Shown: positions 1 to 10,020, numbered from the stretch's first letter. The stretch is 64,000 bases of DNA from Candidatus Flexifilum breve (GCA_016717205.1 JADKGC010000010.1:62001-126000); one strand, 5' to 3'. Program-made: numbers and translations. Notes: generated by a model from the sequence alone, not told the origin.

Positions 1-1558
1 ACAACCTCACGTCAGGGGTAGTCAACGGAATGGGAGTCAAGAAAGCGGGTGGATCGTCGTACAGCAGCGCGATTTCGTCGGTCATGCCGCCCGCCTGAAG
101 CACGAGGTATTGCACATCATACTGCGCCGCGATTTGGCGTACGGCCTCCGCATCTCCGTTGGGGATGACCACGCCGCTTTGCCCGGTGAAATAGTAGAGC
201 GCGGCCGGGTCGTTGATCATGACGCGGGCATCTGCCGGGATGTGCTGCTGCAATTCCTGATACAGCCCCGGGATCGTGTCACTGGCGACGCTGCGCCCGG
301 CCAGCCCCGTTTGCACGCTCAACACCAAGGCTAGTCCGAGCAGCCCAAACGAGAACAGCGCTTTGGCGACCTGCGGCTGCCAGCGGCGGCGGTGCTTGGC
401 GACCCACGTCACCGCGTCGTCGATGCCAGCCAGCCCCAACACCGCCCAGAATGGGATCAGCGCTGCCGCCGAGTGAAACAGCCCGCCGCGATAGCCGGGA
501 TACGGAAACACCAGCGTCATGGCGAGGTGCAGCCCCAGCGCGTACACCCAAAACGGACGCCAAGCGGGTTCGTGCCGCCGGCGCCACAACGCCAAGAGCA
601 TGAACGGCGGCATGGCGATCAAGCCTTCGACGGCGACGAAGGTCGCAACATTGTTGACCAACGCCTCGCGCCGCGAATTGATGAACTCGTCCAGGCTGAG
701 CGTGGCCGGTGACGCATCGGGCGGGTAATTGAACAGATCATCATACTCGTCAAACCAGATCGCCTGCGTGCCACCCAACGGCAGCGGCGTACCAATCGCG
801 ATCCAGTTGCGCGCGAACCACGGCGCCATCACCGCGAGGTAGGCGATCAGCACTAATCCCCCGCGCCCGACGCCCGCCGCCAAAGTCAACCGCCGCTCAA
901 TGATGAGCCACAGCGCCAAGAGCCCGCCTAGGCCGAGCAGCAGCAGGCCGTCCGCGCGGGTGAGATGCGCCAGCGCCGCCAGCGCGCCCGCGATCAGCCA
1001 CCAGCGGCGCGAGGTCGGCGTTTCCATTGCCAACCCAAGCGCGTACAGGCCGAGCGAGCCGATCAGCGCGTAGGGGGCGAACGTATCGATCTGCCCCCAG
1101 TAGCGCGTGAAGAAACCGCTGAACAGCGTGAGCAGCCCGGCGATCCACGCGCCACGCCGCCCCTTAAGCACGCGCCAACCGAGGCGAAAGGCGACCAGGG
1201 CCGTCCCGGCGAGACAGAGCGCGAACGGGATCTGTGCGGAGGCATAGCTGGTCGATCCGGTCAGCCACATGCTCGCCCCCGCCAACAGCGAGGTGATCGG
1301 CATCCAGTACAGGTGCGATGGCGCGGGTAGACTCCCCGGCGCGCCGATATATGTCCACAAATAGGTGTCAGTCAGGCCAAAGCCCAGTGCCCAGCGTTTC
1401 GCCGCATTGAAGTGATAGTAGGCGTCGGTGTAGCCCGGCGCGCCGACAAACCAGAAGACGATGCCCGCCGCGATCACCAGCGCGATCACAGCGAAAACCG
1501 CCGTTTCACGCCGCAAATTAGTAACTGGCGGGGCCGCGGCTGTCTGTTTAGCTTTCAT
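1..1558 (-). CDS. GT39-like membrane glycosyltransferase (3' end beyond window)
   Basis: Reading frame open from an ATG at 1558 to the window edge, at least 519 codons, so the C-terminus is missing. The N-terminus has a short cytosolic stretch and a membrane helix at about residues 20-38, followed by the motif TDAYYH in the first outer loop, an acidic-aromatic pattern seen in GT-C enzymes of the GT39/ArnT type that use polyprenyl-linked sugar donors. Many further hydrophobic helices alternate with Arg-rich loops. It overlaps the stop of the upstream gene by 11 bases, so it is probably translated as part of the same operon. Donor and acceptor cannot be told from sequence. Family placement is by general pattern, not by a search. 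Confidence 0.75.
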   Translation of the reverse strand, partial: MKAKQTAAAPPVTNLRRETAVFAVIALVIAAGIVFWFVGAPGYTDAYYHFNAAKRWALGFGLTDTYLWTYIGAPGSLPAPSHLYWMPITSLLAGASMWLTGSTSYASAQIPFALCLAGTALVAFRLGWRVLKGRRGAWIAGLLTLFSGFFTRYWGQIDTFAPYALIGSLGLYALGLAMETPTSRRWWLIAGALAALAHLTRADGLLLLGLGGLLALWLIIERRLTLAAGVGRGGLVLIAYLAVMAPWFARNWIAIGTPLPLGGTQAIWFDEYDDLFNYPPDASPATLSLDEFINSRREALVNNVATFVAVEGLIAMPPFMLLALWRRRHEPAWRPFWVYALGLHLAMTLVFPYPGYRGGLFHSAAALIPFWAVLGLAGIDDAVTWVAKHRRRWQPQVAKALFSFGLLGLALVLSVQTGLAGRSVASDTIPGLYQELQQHIPADARVMINDPAALYYFTGQSGVVIPNGDAEAVRQIAAQYDVQYLVLQAGGMTDEIALLYDDPPAFLTPIPLTTPDVRL

Positions 1559-2799
1559 CGGGCAGCGCCACCCTCAGCCGCCGGTATAGAGCGACGCAGA
1601 CCATGACGAGCAGCAGCGTGCGCCCGAGCACCAACCCGGCGAACGGCACGATCTGCGCCCCGGCCACCACCCCGCCCGTGTCGCCCGTGCGCATGAACAG
1701 GAACGGGTATTCGATGAACACCAGCCCGCTGAGCAGCACAACCAGCGTCACGCCATTGCGTGTGGGGAAGCACAGCAGCAGCAGCGGCACGATCTGCGCC
1801 AGCCACTGAGGCGACCACCCCTGCGTCTGCAAGAAGAAGATCAGCAGCGTGAGCGTGGTGAAAGCGACCAGCCCGCGATCATCGAAGCGCTTGGTGCGCC
1901 AAAAGATGAACGCGCCGATCAGCGCCGCCGCCCCCAGACGCACCACGCCGGGAATCACCGCCGGGTTGCCGTTGATGCGGTAGGCGTTGGCGGGGTCAAA
2001 GCGTTCGTCTGCCGCGCCGAAATTTCCGGTAGTGTAGTTGCCGTCGAGCAGCGCCCACACCGTTTGATACGATGCCTTGTTGAACTGCGCCACCAGCGAC
2101 GGCGCAGTCATAGCGGAGTTCTGCGCGAACAGCAGCGCGTAAACCACGGCGAAGCCGCCGAGCGTGATCAGCGTATAACGTAGCGCTTTCTGCGGCGGGC
2201 GATAGCGCCACACCGCACCGAGGATAATCGCCGGAGTGAACTTGGTCAGTGCGCCGACCAATGCCCACACCGCCGACCGTCCATCCCGCCGATTGAGCAG
2301 CGCCCATAATGCGGACAATAGCAAAAAGGCAACCAGCGGCTCGAAATTCCACCAGATGAACACCGCGGGCGCGAGGCTGAGCGCATAGATCCACGCCAGC
2401 GCCAAGCCCGTGTTCCCACCATGCAGCTTCATGCCGATCTGCCGCATGCGCACCAGATTGCCGAGGTCGAACAGTGTCATGAGGATGCCGTAGATGATCG
2501 CGAAACCGGGTAGCCATTGCCGCCAAAACCGACCGCGATTACTGTGTTCAGGATCGCCGGATCGGCGGGAATTCGCTCCACCAATCACGAAATGGGAGCA
2601 GCCCTTCCCGCGCATACGATCCCAACTGAAAGTAGTAGAAGAAATCGCCGCCCGCCGTGACGCCGCGCTCGAAGCCCCCCACGATCAGCGGTTGGTAGAC
2701 GAGCACCGACAGCAAGCGGAAGGCCAGAAACAGCGTGATCAGCAGGCGAAAATCGGCCAGCAAACCGATCAAGGACAGGTTGTCGCGCTCTCTGGTCAT
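1548..2799 (-). pseudogene. GT87/DUF2029-like mannosyltransferase, frameshifted
   Basis: Two pieces of what looks like one membrane glycosyltransferase. The first starts at an ATG at 2799, which overlaps the upstream stop by four bases, and runs 83 codons to a stop at 2548; it ends in RDWWSEFPPI, the usual start of the first large outer loop in such enzymes. The second piece, in another frame, carries the remaining helices from about 2535 to the stop at 1548 (FAIIYGILMTLFDLGN onward). Between them a third frame reads PAILNTVIAVGFGGNGYPV, so two single-base shifts near 2560 and 2510 would restore one protein of about 415 residues. Either sequence errors or a recently broken gene. Neighbours on both sides are coupled by overlap, which argues that the gene was functional until recently. 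Confidence 0.7.
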
Positions 2800-4259
2800 G
2801 CTGCCCTCACATAGATGGACGCCAAGTCGTCGCTGTAGGCGAGCCGCCAGCCCGGTTCTGAAGCGAGCACGGCCGCTAACCCGCTCCCCGTCTCAATGAC
2901 GGTGAAACCGACGTCGTACTCGGCGAACAGGTCGCGCCAACCGTCACCACCCGTGGCTGCATCGAGCCAGCGGCGCAGGAAAGCATCGCCATAGAGGTCG
3001 GTGCGCCCATCGACGAACACGGGGCGATCCGGCAGCGCCCACAGCAGATAGCCGCCCCAGTTGTAACTGTTGAACATCGTACCAGTTGGCGGATTGTCAC
3101 GGAGGTATTCGACTGCGGTCACCGGGAGCGTCTCGCGGAACGCTGCGTCGACCGTCTCCGCGTCAAGCACGAGCAGCACCTTCGCCGCCGCGCCGAACAG
3201 CACGACGATGACCAGCAGCAGGTTCAGCCGCGCTATCATCGGGCTGACGCGCGTCATCGGGCGCAGTGTCCACCCGCGCCGCTGCATGAGCGCCACAATG
3301 TGATAGGTCAGAATCGGTGTAGCCACCACCGCGAACACGGCGATATTGCGCCCCGCTGTCAACGCCATGAACGCCGTGCCGAGCACCAGCACCGCTTCCG
3401 TCCAGTCGAAGCGCCGCCGATCCGCCAGCGCTGTGACCACCACGCCGACCAGCAGCGCCAGGAACGGCCACGTTTCGCGCCCGGCGAAGTTGGGCGGATT
3501 CCATTCCTGAATGTACGCCCGCAGCGCGCCGATGCTCACCGTTTGGAACGGCACCGCGAGCATTTGCAGCCCGTAGGGATTGATCACCAGCGCCGCGACC
3601 GACAACAGCGCGATCACGATCAGCTTGCCGACGCCGCGCCAGGGGACGACATGCTCGCCGCCGCGGTTCAGCAGATTATTGAGAATTTCCCCGCCGATCA
3701 CGCCGCCCATGAAGATCAAACCGATGCTGAAGCCCGCATGCAGGTTACCCCACACGCCCATCAGGATCGGAATCAGCCACAGGCGGTCGATCTGCTTGCG
3801 CTTGTACAGAAACAGCAGATACAGCACAACCGCGCTCAGGAAGAACGAGAGCATCTGCGGGCGCGGCGACCAGAAGACCGCCGCTGTCGCCGCGCCGAGG
3901 ATCAACGCGAAGCCGCGCAGATACGTATTGCCCGCGCACATACGGTAGACGAAATACATGCCCGCCGTCGCTAGGCCTGCCATGTAGACGGCGAGACCGA
4001 ACGCCCCACCCGCCTGCCAGACCGCATACAAAATAATCTGCGCGCCCCAACTGTGATTGATCCACGGTTGGCCGTTGAACGTCGATGAAAACGGATCGGC
4101 GGTGATCATGCCCTGCGTGAGCGTCCATTCGCCGCTGCGAATGTGCCACCACGTATCGGTGTCAACAGGGATGCGCGCCGCCAGCGCGAACAGCAGCATA
4201 AAAATGATGATCGCCGCCGCCCGCTCGATAGTGAGGCGGGTGAGTCGAGACTGAGCCAT
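2796..4259 (-). CDS. Multi-pass membrane glycosyltransferase-like protein
   Basis: 487 residues from the ATG at 4259; a TTG five codons upstream is also open but has no ribosome site. A first helix (about residues 15-32) is followed by VDTDTWWHIRSGEW and later NHSWGAQIILY, a pattern common in large uncharacterised membrane proteins of Chloroflexota and Actinobacteria that resemble GT-C glycosyltransferases. About ten helices follow, then a soluble tail of about 100 residues with NSYNWGGYLLWALPD and VFVDGRTDLYGD. Its stop overlaps the next start by four bases. Separated from the upstream sugar transferase gene by 156 bases that hold a 30-bp palindrome. A role in assembling a surface glycan is inferred from context. 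Confidence 0.72.
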   Translation of the reverse strand: MAQSRLTRLTIERAAAIIIFMLLFALAARIPVDTDTWWHIRSGEWTLTQGMITADPFSSTFNGQPWINHSWGAQIILYAVWQAGGAFGLAVYMAGLATAGMYFVYRMCAGNTYLRGFALILGAATAAVFWSPRPQMLSFFLSAVVLYLLFLYKRKQIDRLWLIPILMGVWGNLHAGFSIGLIFMGGVIGGEILNNLLNRGGEHVVPWRGVGKLIVIALLSVAALVINPYGLQMLAVPFQTVSIGALRAYIQEWNPPNFAGRETWPFLALLVGVVVTALADRRRFDWTEAVLVLGTAFMALTAGRNIAVFAVVATPILTYHIVALMQRRGWTLRPMTRVSPMIARLNLLLVIVVLFGAAAKVLLVLDAETVDAAFRETLPVTAVEYLRDNPPTGTMFNSYNWGGYLLWALPDRPVFVDGRTDLYGDAFLRRWLDAATGGDGWRDLFAEYDVGFTVIETGSGLAAVLASEPGWRLAYSDDLASIYVRAA

Positions 4260-4370
4260 GAGAACTGAGGTCAAATGGAGCGATCCAAATCGTGTGAAGT
4301 CACTACTTTCATATTACAGGCAACATGGGAATGTACAATATTTAGAAATTGCTCTGGAGAAGATATTGAC

Positions 4371-4400
4371 TGTAGGGGCGCACGGCCGTGCGCCCCTACA
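4371..4400. repeat. 30-bp perfect palindrome, tgtagggg family
   Basis: Two 15-base arms, tgtaggggcgcacgg and its exact complement, with no loop. It lies in the 156-base gap between two genes of the glycan operon. The outer tgtagggg/cccctaca is shared with the element at 40211-40240 and, in part, with those at 7400, 27876, 46487 and 46526, while the inner stem differs. It could act as an mRNA-stabilising or transcription-terminating hairpin, but there is no T-tract. Confidence 0.9.
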
Positions 4401-4415
4401 ACTTGCTTCGCGGCG

Positions 4416-5834
4416 CTACACCCCGCTGAGGCTGACCACGCGGTAGACGGTGCGCAGCAGAATATTCACGTCGAGCAGTACGGACTGGTTGCGGATGTAA
4501 TACAGGTCATATTGCAGCTTAACCAGCGCATCCTCATCATTCGAGCCGTAGGGGTAGCGCACCTGCGCCCACCCGGTGAGGCCGGGGCGCATGATCAAGC
4601 GTGTGCGGTAGAACGGGATCTTCTCCGTCAGCCGTTCGACGTGTTCCGGGCGTTCCGGACGCGGCCCGATAAGACTCATGTCACCACGCAGCACGTTCCA
4701 CAACTGCGGCACTTCATCGAGGCGCGACTTGCGCAGGAACCGACCGATCCGCGTCACCCGCGGATCCCCCTTCTGGGCAAAGACCGCGCCCGTCTCCGCT
4801 TCGGCATCCGGGATCATGGAGCGCAGCTTGTACAGGCGGAACACGCAGCCGTGCATGCCGAGTCGTTCCTGCGTGAAGAAGATGCTCCCGCGCGAGTCGA
4901 GGTACAGCGCAGCGGCGATGAACGGCAGGAGCACCGCGAAGACCGTCAAACCGACCAGCGATACGAAGATGTCAAAGCCGCGCTTGATGAGCGGATATGG
5001 ATCGAACAGCCCCTGCACGTTTTTAATCGGCAGGAAGATCACGCCCCAATCATCGCTGAGGTGTTCGACCGGGACGCGCCCGGTGATGCGCTCGTACAGC
5101 AGCGGCATGGTGATCAGCGTCACGCCCGCTTCATAGGCGTCCATCACGTTCTGAAACGTCTCACCTTTGAGCTTATTGGCTTCGGTGAGGATCAATTCGC
5201 TGACCTGATCGCGGCTGATGAAGTTGGGCAGATCCGCCGCCGTGCCGAGCACGGGCACGCCGTACAGCACCTTGCCGACCTCGTCCGACTGGCCGATCAA
5301 GCCGAGCACGCGGTAATCCGGCGTATGTTCGCGCAGCGCTTCGATGATCGTACCCGCCGTCCAGTCTGTTCCGAGGATCAGCGTGCGGCGGGGTTCGCTC
5401 ACCCACCCGAGCAGGAACGGTCGAGAGAAGCGCCAGGCTGTGATCAGCGCGAAGGACACCACCCCATAGTAGATGATGAAGAGACGCGGCAGTTCGCGCG
5501 GCGGTGAGAGGAAATATACTACCATGTACACAATCCACGTTTGGGCGGTGATGATGAGCAGCCGCTGCAGCGTGTGATTGCGGTTCGCCGCGATGCGCAG
5601 GTCGTAGAAGTCGTTGGCGCTTGCCAGCGCGAACCACAGCACCGCCAGCGCGAAGAACCACGGGCTTTGCGGCAGAATGAAGTTCAGCGTGAAGCGATAG
5701 CGCGCGACCAGCGTCCACACGAACAGCGCGATCAAACAGGCGAGGAAAACCGCGAGAATATCGCCGACCGCCAGCAGCAGCTTGCGTTCGGAAAATTGCA
5801 GTTGAGGACGCCGCGTGCGACGCGAATTTCCCAT
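4416..5834 (-). CDS. Polyprenyl-phosphate sugar-1-phosphate transferase (WbaP/WcaJ type)
   Basis: 472 residues. Transfers a sugar-1-phosphate from a nucleotide sugar to undecaprenyl phosphate at the inner face of the membrane, the first step of exopolysaccharide or O-antigen-type chains. Four or five N-terminal helices (about 20-120) precede a Rossmann-like middle region (about 145-260), a re-entrant helix (about 285-310) and the catalytic bacterial sugar transferase domain to the C-terminus, with YKLRSM, LDEVPQLWNVLRGDMSLIGP and PGLTGWAQVRYPYG, all hallmark motifs. Length fits the family. The start ATG at 5834 follows the upstream stop with no gap. As the only initiating transferase seen here it suggests that the operon builds a lipid-linked glycan. 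The exact sugar is not readable. Confidence 0.92.
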   Translation of the reverse strand: MGNSRRTRRPQLQFSERKLLLAVGDILAVFLACLIALFVWTLVARYRFTLNFILPQSPWFFALAVLWFALASANDFYDLRIAANRNHTLQRLLIITAQTWIVYMVVYFLSPPRELPRLFIIYYGVVSFALITAWRFSRPFLLGWVSEPRRTLILGTDWTAGTIIEALREHTPDYRVLGLIGQSDEVGKVLYGVPVLGTAADLPNFISRDQVSELILTEANKLKGETFQNVMDAYEAGVTLITMPLLYERITGRVPVEHLSDDWGVIFLPIKNVQGLFDPYPLIKRGFDIFVSLVGLTVFAVLLPFIAAALYLDSRGSIFFTQERLGMHGCVFRLYKLRSMIPDAEAETGAVFAQKGDPRVTRIGRFLRKSRLDEVPQLWNVLRGDMSLIGPRPERPEHVERLTEKIPFYRTRLIMRPGLTGWAQVRYPYGSNDEDALVKLQYDLYYIRNQSVLLDVNILLRTVYRVVSLSGV

Positions 5835-8149
5835 CTAGTCATCCGCCAGTCTGAAAAGGAACAAGAGCACCACCAGCGACACCACCGTGATCAGCAGCGC
5901 GGGAGCCGCCCAAGCGGGTTCATAGCTGAACACGACCTCGTGCAGCCCAGCATCCACTTGTACGGCGCGAAACATGAGATTCGCACGATAAATCGGGACG
6001 GACTCGCCGTCAAGGGTCGCTTTCCAGCCGGGGTAATCGGTATCGGCAAGATACAACCAGCCCATACGCGGTGCATTGACCGAAAGCGTGACGGTATTGA
6101 TATGATCAGTGACAGTGATGTTTGCATCATCTGGGAGGCCGGCCTCTGGACACTCCGCATCGCCAAGCACGTGAATTTGCATGTAGGCGTCCCAATCAGG
6201 TTCAACGAGCGCCGCTTCGAGATCGGCTTGTGTCTCGTGCCAGCAAACTGAGTCAACAAACCATGCCCGTCGGTCACTGCCTGCCGCCTGCAATAGTGCG
6301 GGCTGATCAGGATGGGCTTCGATCAAGTTGATGAAGTGAGTGAAATGTCCTACCAACAGCGGATCGAAGTTATTGAGCATCGATACGTTTGAGTAGAGAT
6401 TGCTATTCGGCAGCGTAAATGGATCAACCTCGAACCGACACGGCGAATGATCGCTCCGGTAGTCTTCGAAGCGATACAGGCACTCAAATTTCTCGACAGA
6501 TTCATTGACCGAATACATGTACTGCCGTTCAATGTTCGCATCAGCTTCGGATACTGCCCCCATCCAAGCGGAGTGCTCGCTGGTCGGGTTCAACCCCCAC
6601 GACGCGATCCCTAAATCAACCGCGATCACAACCAATACGGCGATCAGCCAGCGACCGTAGCGCGGACTCTCCCCGCTTGGCTGTGTCAGCATGAGGAGCG
6701 CCGCCGCCGTGATGAACAGTGGAATGCTGATTAGCCCGCGCCCGAGAATGCCCAGCGGCTCATTGCCAATCCCCAGGAAACGGTTGACCAGCCACCAGCA
6801 AAACCAGCGCGCCGAGTCCGCCCGCCAGCGCCCGTTTCGCCCAGCGCCGCGTGCGGAAATCCCTACCCCACGCCGACACGCCGATCCCCGCCAGCACGCT
6901 CAAGCCAAACACCGTCCACAAGTGCCAGCGCACCGGGGCTTGGAACATGTCGAAAGTCGGAATGTTGCGATACAGGAACGGGAAGATCGGCGTATTCGCG
7001 CCTAACGCGAACAGGAAACCCACCACCACGATGATCAGCCAGAACGGGACCGTTTGATAGACAGGAATGCCTGCTTTGCGCCGTCGCAGCCACGCAACCA
7101 CCGCCGCAAACGCGCTGATCAGCGGGATCAAGCCGATGTAGACCGCATCCTCAAAGTACGCGCCCTGCGTGAAGTAGCTGCCATCAGCGGGCGTGCCGAA
7201 AATCGTCGGCGACAGGAAATTCAACGTCCGCGCCGGGGCATAGCTGAAGTTCATCGCGAAGTCGACCTCGACGCCGTCGCCGCGCTGCGACTGGCCAAGC
7301 AGTTCGGCGGTCGGCGCGAGCTGCAGCGTCGCCACGCCCGCGCCTAACGCGAGCGCCAGCACCACGGCGAACAGGCGCATGGGGGAGGCGAGGGCAGAGG
7401 ACGAGGCATGCCTCGTCCCTACTTGGGGATCGGTCACGGGCGCGCGATTCGCCTGCTCCCCTCCCTGAATTCGGGGTAGGGTCTGTGCTCCCCCTCTCCC
7501 CCGGGAGAGGGGGCTGGGGGGTGAGGTTCACCACCGTCCACCACACGCTGAACAGCCCGACGAGCGCAAAGCTGTACCACGTCGTCTGCGCGTGCCCCGC
7601 CAGCAGTTGCAGCGCGGCGAACAGCGCCAGCCACGCGACCTGCCGCCGCTTGCCAGTCGTCAGCACGCCGAGCGCCGCCCACGCCAGCCACGGCAGCCAC
7701 GCCGCCCCCTCGATGATCGGGAAGGTGAACAGCCGTGCGACGAGGTAATTCGTCAGCGCGAAGGCGAACATGCTCACGCCGCGCCCTAGATCAGACGCGC
7801 CGAGCCGCCCGGTCAAGCGCCACATGCCCCACCCGGCAATCCACAAGTGGACGACCGCCGTGAGGCTCATCGTCCATTCGAGGGGCAGCACAAAGCTGAT
7901 CCAACTGGGGGGATACAGCAGCGCTGATTGGTAATTTGCCAGCAACGGGGCGCCCGCCCCATTGTAGGGATTCCACAGCGGCAGAATCCCGTCACGCAGC
8001 AGTTCGGCGGCGAGGTGCCGCCACGGGTAGAACTGCAATGTCGGCAAGCCCCAGTAAAAGACTTCGCCGCGCAGCAGGGGGAAATAGAGAATCACAAGGG
8101 TGAGCGCCAGCAGCAGCAAGGGCGCATACTTCAATCGTCGAGTCGTCAC
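5835..8149 (-). pseudogene. YfhO-like membrane protein, repeat-invaded and frameshifted
   Basis: One large membrane protein (about 770 residues if repaired) split over three frames. Piece one, from the ATG at 8149 (four-base overlap with the upstream stop), carries the N-terminal helices with FYPWRHLAAELLRDGILPLWNPY and WLPWLAWAALG, typical of YfhO-type proteins. It then runs into a repeat island (7400-7530) read as LTPQPPLPGERG. Piece two, open from 7437, resumes with RLFAVVLALALGAGVATLQL and ends at a stop at 6760. Piece three is open from about 6800, reads FLGIGNEPLGILGRGLISIP and goes on to a soluble C-terminal domain with LYLADTDYPGWKATLDG and a final helix, stopping at 5835. A single-base shift near 6795 and one in or near the repeat separate the pieces. 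YfhO proteins are linked to glycosylation of lipoteichoic acid in Firmicutes; here the role is inferred only. Confidence 0.75.
7400..7530. repeat. Composite repeat island inside a YfhO-like gene
   Basis: Three different inverted repeats side by side within a coding region: an 18-bp perfect palindrome gacgaggcatgcctcgtc at 7400-7417; a 22-bp stretch starting gctcccctccctgaattc at 7455-7476 that is found again at 9314-9335; and a hairpin ccccctctccc/gggagaggggg at 7490-7513 followed by a G-rich stretch. The host reading frame passes through as LTPQPPLPGERG and then PNSGRGA. The split between two helices that should be adjacent shows this is an insertion. Confidence 0.85.
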
Positions 8150-10020
8150 GTTTTCGCCCTCAAAGTGAGAAATGTCCCCAAAATGACCGTTAGAAACGCG
8201 CCCACCGTGACAAGCAGGGTTACACTATGAAATGGGCGAGCATCATCGTCTCGCCAATAGCCATCCGTGGGCAACCTGACACCGGAGGAATAGTCTCCGT
8301 TCGCATACAAATAGACACCGTTGAGGTCATCGACAAGCTCTAAACGCGGATTTTCGATGGGATATGATGCGAGTACGTGACTCACACCGTGATACCACAT
8401 CGCGATCGTATCCGGCTGCGCGCTGCGATTTGCGGTAGAGAAATCCTCGCCTATCGCGCCGATTAACGGCGGTTGCACAATGCTGTAACCCTCAAACGTG
8501 ATTCGCCCAACATCCTGAATTGCTCCAACGTAATCGCGCAGTTGAAACGGATCGACGCCGTAGAACAAGTCGATTTCATACTGCTCCGCAACCTGCTGTT
8601 CGAGGCTGTAGGTGGGCGAATACACGCGATCTACGCCGTCCGCGATCAATGTTTCCGCCAATTCTCGCTGATCAGCGGGCAACCAGTAATCGTCGCCGCG
8701 CCATTCGAGCCATGCCCGCCCGGTGAACATGAGTTCCACGGCAATCACCACAAGCACACCGATTTGCAGTGGACGCCGCTTGAGTCGTTCCGCGCCATAC
8801 CCCGCCAGCAGTGCCACGACCAGCATTACAATCAGCCATGCCCGTGACGGGACGCGAAACCACAGCAAAAATGGGACGGTCTGCGTGAGAATGTTCCAAA
8901 GGAAGCCATTCGAACCGAGCGCGTACAACCCCGCGATTAGCGCCGCAACCAACCAGAAGAGCACACGCCGCCGGGCTGTCACGGCGCCGAGCACCGCCAA
9001 GATCAGCGGCACGAGGCCAAGGTACGTCAGCACTTCGACGTTTCGGTGCGTCTGCGGGATGAACACGCCAAGCAAATATTCCGGTCGCAGCGCGAACACG
9101 CTCGCATCGGCAGCGGTCAGCGATGCGCGGGTGAGGTACGGGCTCCACAGCCACAACGGAATGATCACAGCCGACGCGATCAGCAGAAACAGGATTACAG
9201 GGAGGAAGTAACCGACTAACCTCGCTCCCCTCCTCAACGCTCGGCCATATTTGGGCGAGCCCGCATCAGTCGACGCTGCTACCGAGAAACTTGGCAATGC
9301 AAGAGAGCCGCTGGCTCCCCTCCCTGAATTCGGGGAGGGGATGGGGGTGGGGTCAGCTTTGAGAACATGATAGATCGCCCATGCCCCGGCCAGCACCAAT
9401 CCAAACAGACTCAAGCGCACGTCGGCGAGAAACATCAGTCCCGCAAAGAGGCCCGTCGCCCACAGTCCGCGCCGCGATCCCACGGCTGCTAGTTTCACCG
9501 CCCACAGCACCCACGGCAGCCACGCCAACGCATACACAATATCGACGTGCCCGGCTCCCAGATGCCCGACCATGCGCGGCGACAGCACGTAAGCGATCAC
9601 GCTCACAGCGGCTGACCACACGCTGAGTCCGAGCGAACGCGTCAGCGTCCACATGCCCGCGCCTGCGATCAGCAGATGCAGAACGATCATGACATTGATG
9701 TGCAGGGCGGGTGGCAAAATCAGCGCCAGCCATTGGAGCGGATAAGCCGTTTTGTTGAGCGGATTCGCCGCAAAGGGTTGTCCGCCGAGGATCGTCTCAC
9801 GCCAGTACGGAAACTCGCCATCGCGCACAACGGAGCGCTGCAGGAACAGCGCCGCGCCCCAGTGCGAGGTCGCCGCGTCGGAGAAGCGCGCACCGGGGAT
9901 GTAAGGCAAGCCGAGCGGCTTCAGCCCAGCGAGAATCAGAAACGCCGCGCCCAACCCGACCAGCAGGAGTTGAACACGGCGCGTCTCGGTTACTTGAATC
10001 GAGCGAGCATCAACGCGCAT
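8146..10020 (-). CDS. YfhO-like large membrane protein
   Basis: 624 residues from an ATG at 10020 that overlaps the upstream stop by 11 bases. About a dozen helices, with PYWRETILGGQPFAANPLNK in the first outer loop, a variant of the YfhO-type FxxW...GG.P pattern, and a soluble region before the final helix. Residues about 225-260 (DPTPIPSPNSGRGASG and the Ser-rich stretch after it) are encoded by a dispersed repeat at 9311-9353 and look like an in-frame insertion in a cytosolic loop. Follows the 550-residue membrane protein and precedes the broken YfhO-like paralogue, to which it is related in layout. Function in surface-glycan decoration is inferred. Confidence 0.75.
   Translation of the reverse strand: MRVDARSIQVTETRRVQLLLVGLGAAFLILAGLKPLGLPYIPGARFSDAATSHWGAALFLQRSVVRDGEFPYWRETILGGQPFAANPLNKTAYPLQWLALILPPALHINVMIVLHLLIAGAGMWTLTRSLGLSVWSAAVSVIAYVLSPRMVGHLGAGHVDIVYALAWLPWVLWAVKLAAVGSRRGLWATGLFAGLMFLADVRLSLFGLVLAGAWAIYHVLKADPTPIPSPNSGRGASGSLALPSFSVAASTDAGSPKYGRALRRGARLVGYFLPVILFLLIASAVIIPLWLWSPYLTRASLTAADASVFALRPEYLLGVFIPQTHRNVEVLTYLGLVPLILAVLGAVTARRRVLFWLVAALIAGLYALGSNGFLWNILTQTVPFLLWFRVPSRAWLIVMLVVALLAGYGAERLKRRPLQIGVLVVIAVELMFTGRAWLEWRGDDYWLPADQRELAETLIADGVDRVYSPTYSLEQQVAEQYEIDLFYGVDPFQLRDYVGAIQDVGRITFEGYSIVQPPLIGAIGEDFSTANRSAQPDTIAMWYHGVSHVLASYPIENPRLELVDDLNGVYLYANGDYSSGVRLPTDGYWRDDDARPFHSVTLLVTVGAFLTVILGTFLTLRAKT
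9311..9353. repeat. In-frame dispersed repeat in a YfhO-like gene
   Basis: Contains the same 22 bases starting gctcccctccctgaattc as 7455-7476, here at 9314-9335, followed by aggggatgggggtgggg. The arms ctccctgaatt and aattcggggag make an imperfect hairpin. Read on the minus strand in the host frame it encodes DPTPIPSPNSGRGASG. Confidence 0.85.

Noticed and set aside
4275..5507. 410-codon plus-strand frame
   Set aside because: Antisense to the sugar transferase with its hallmark motifs.
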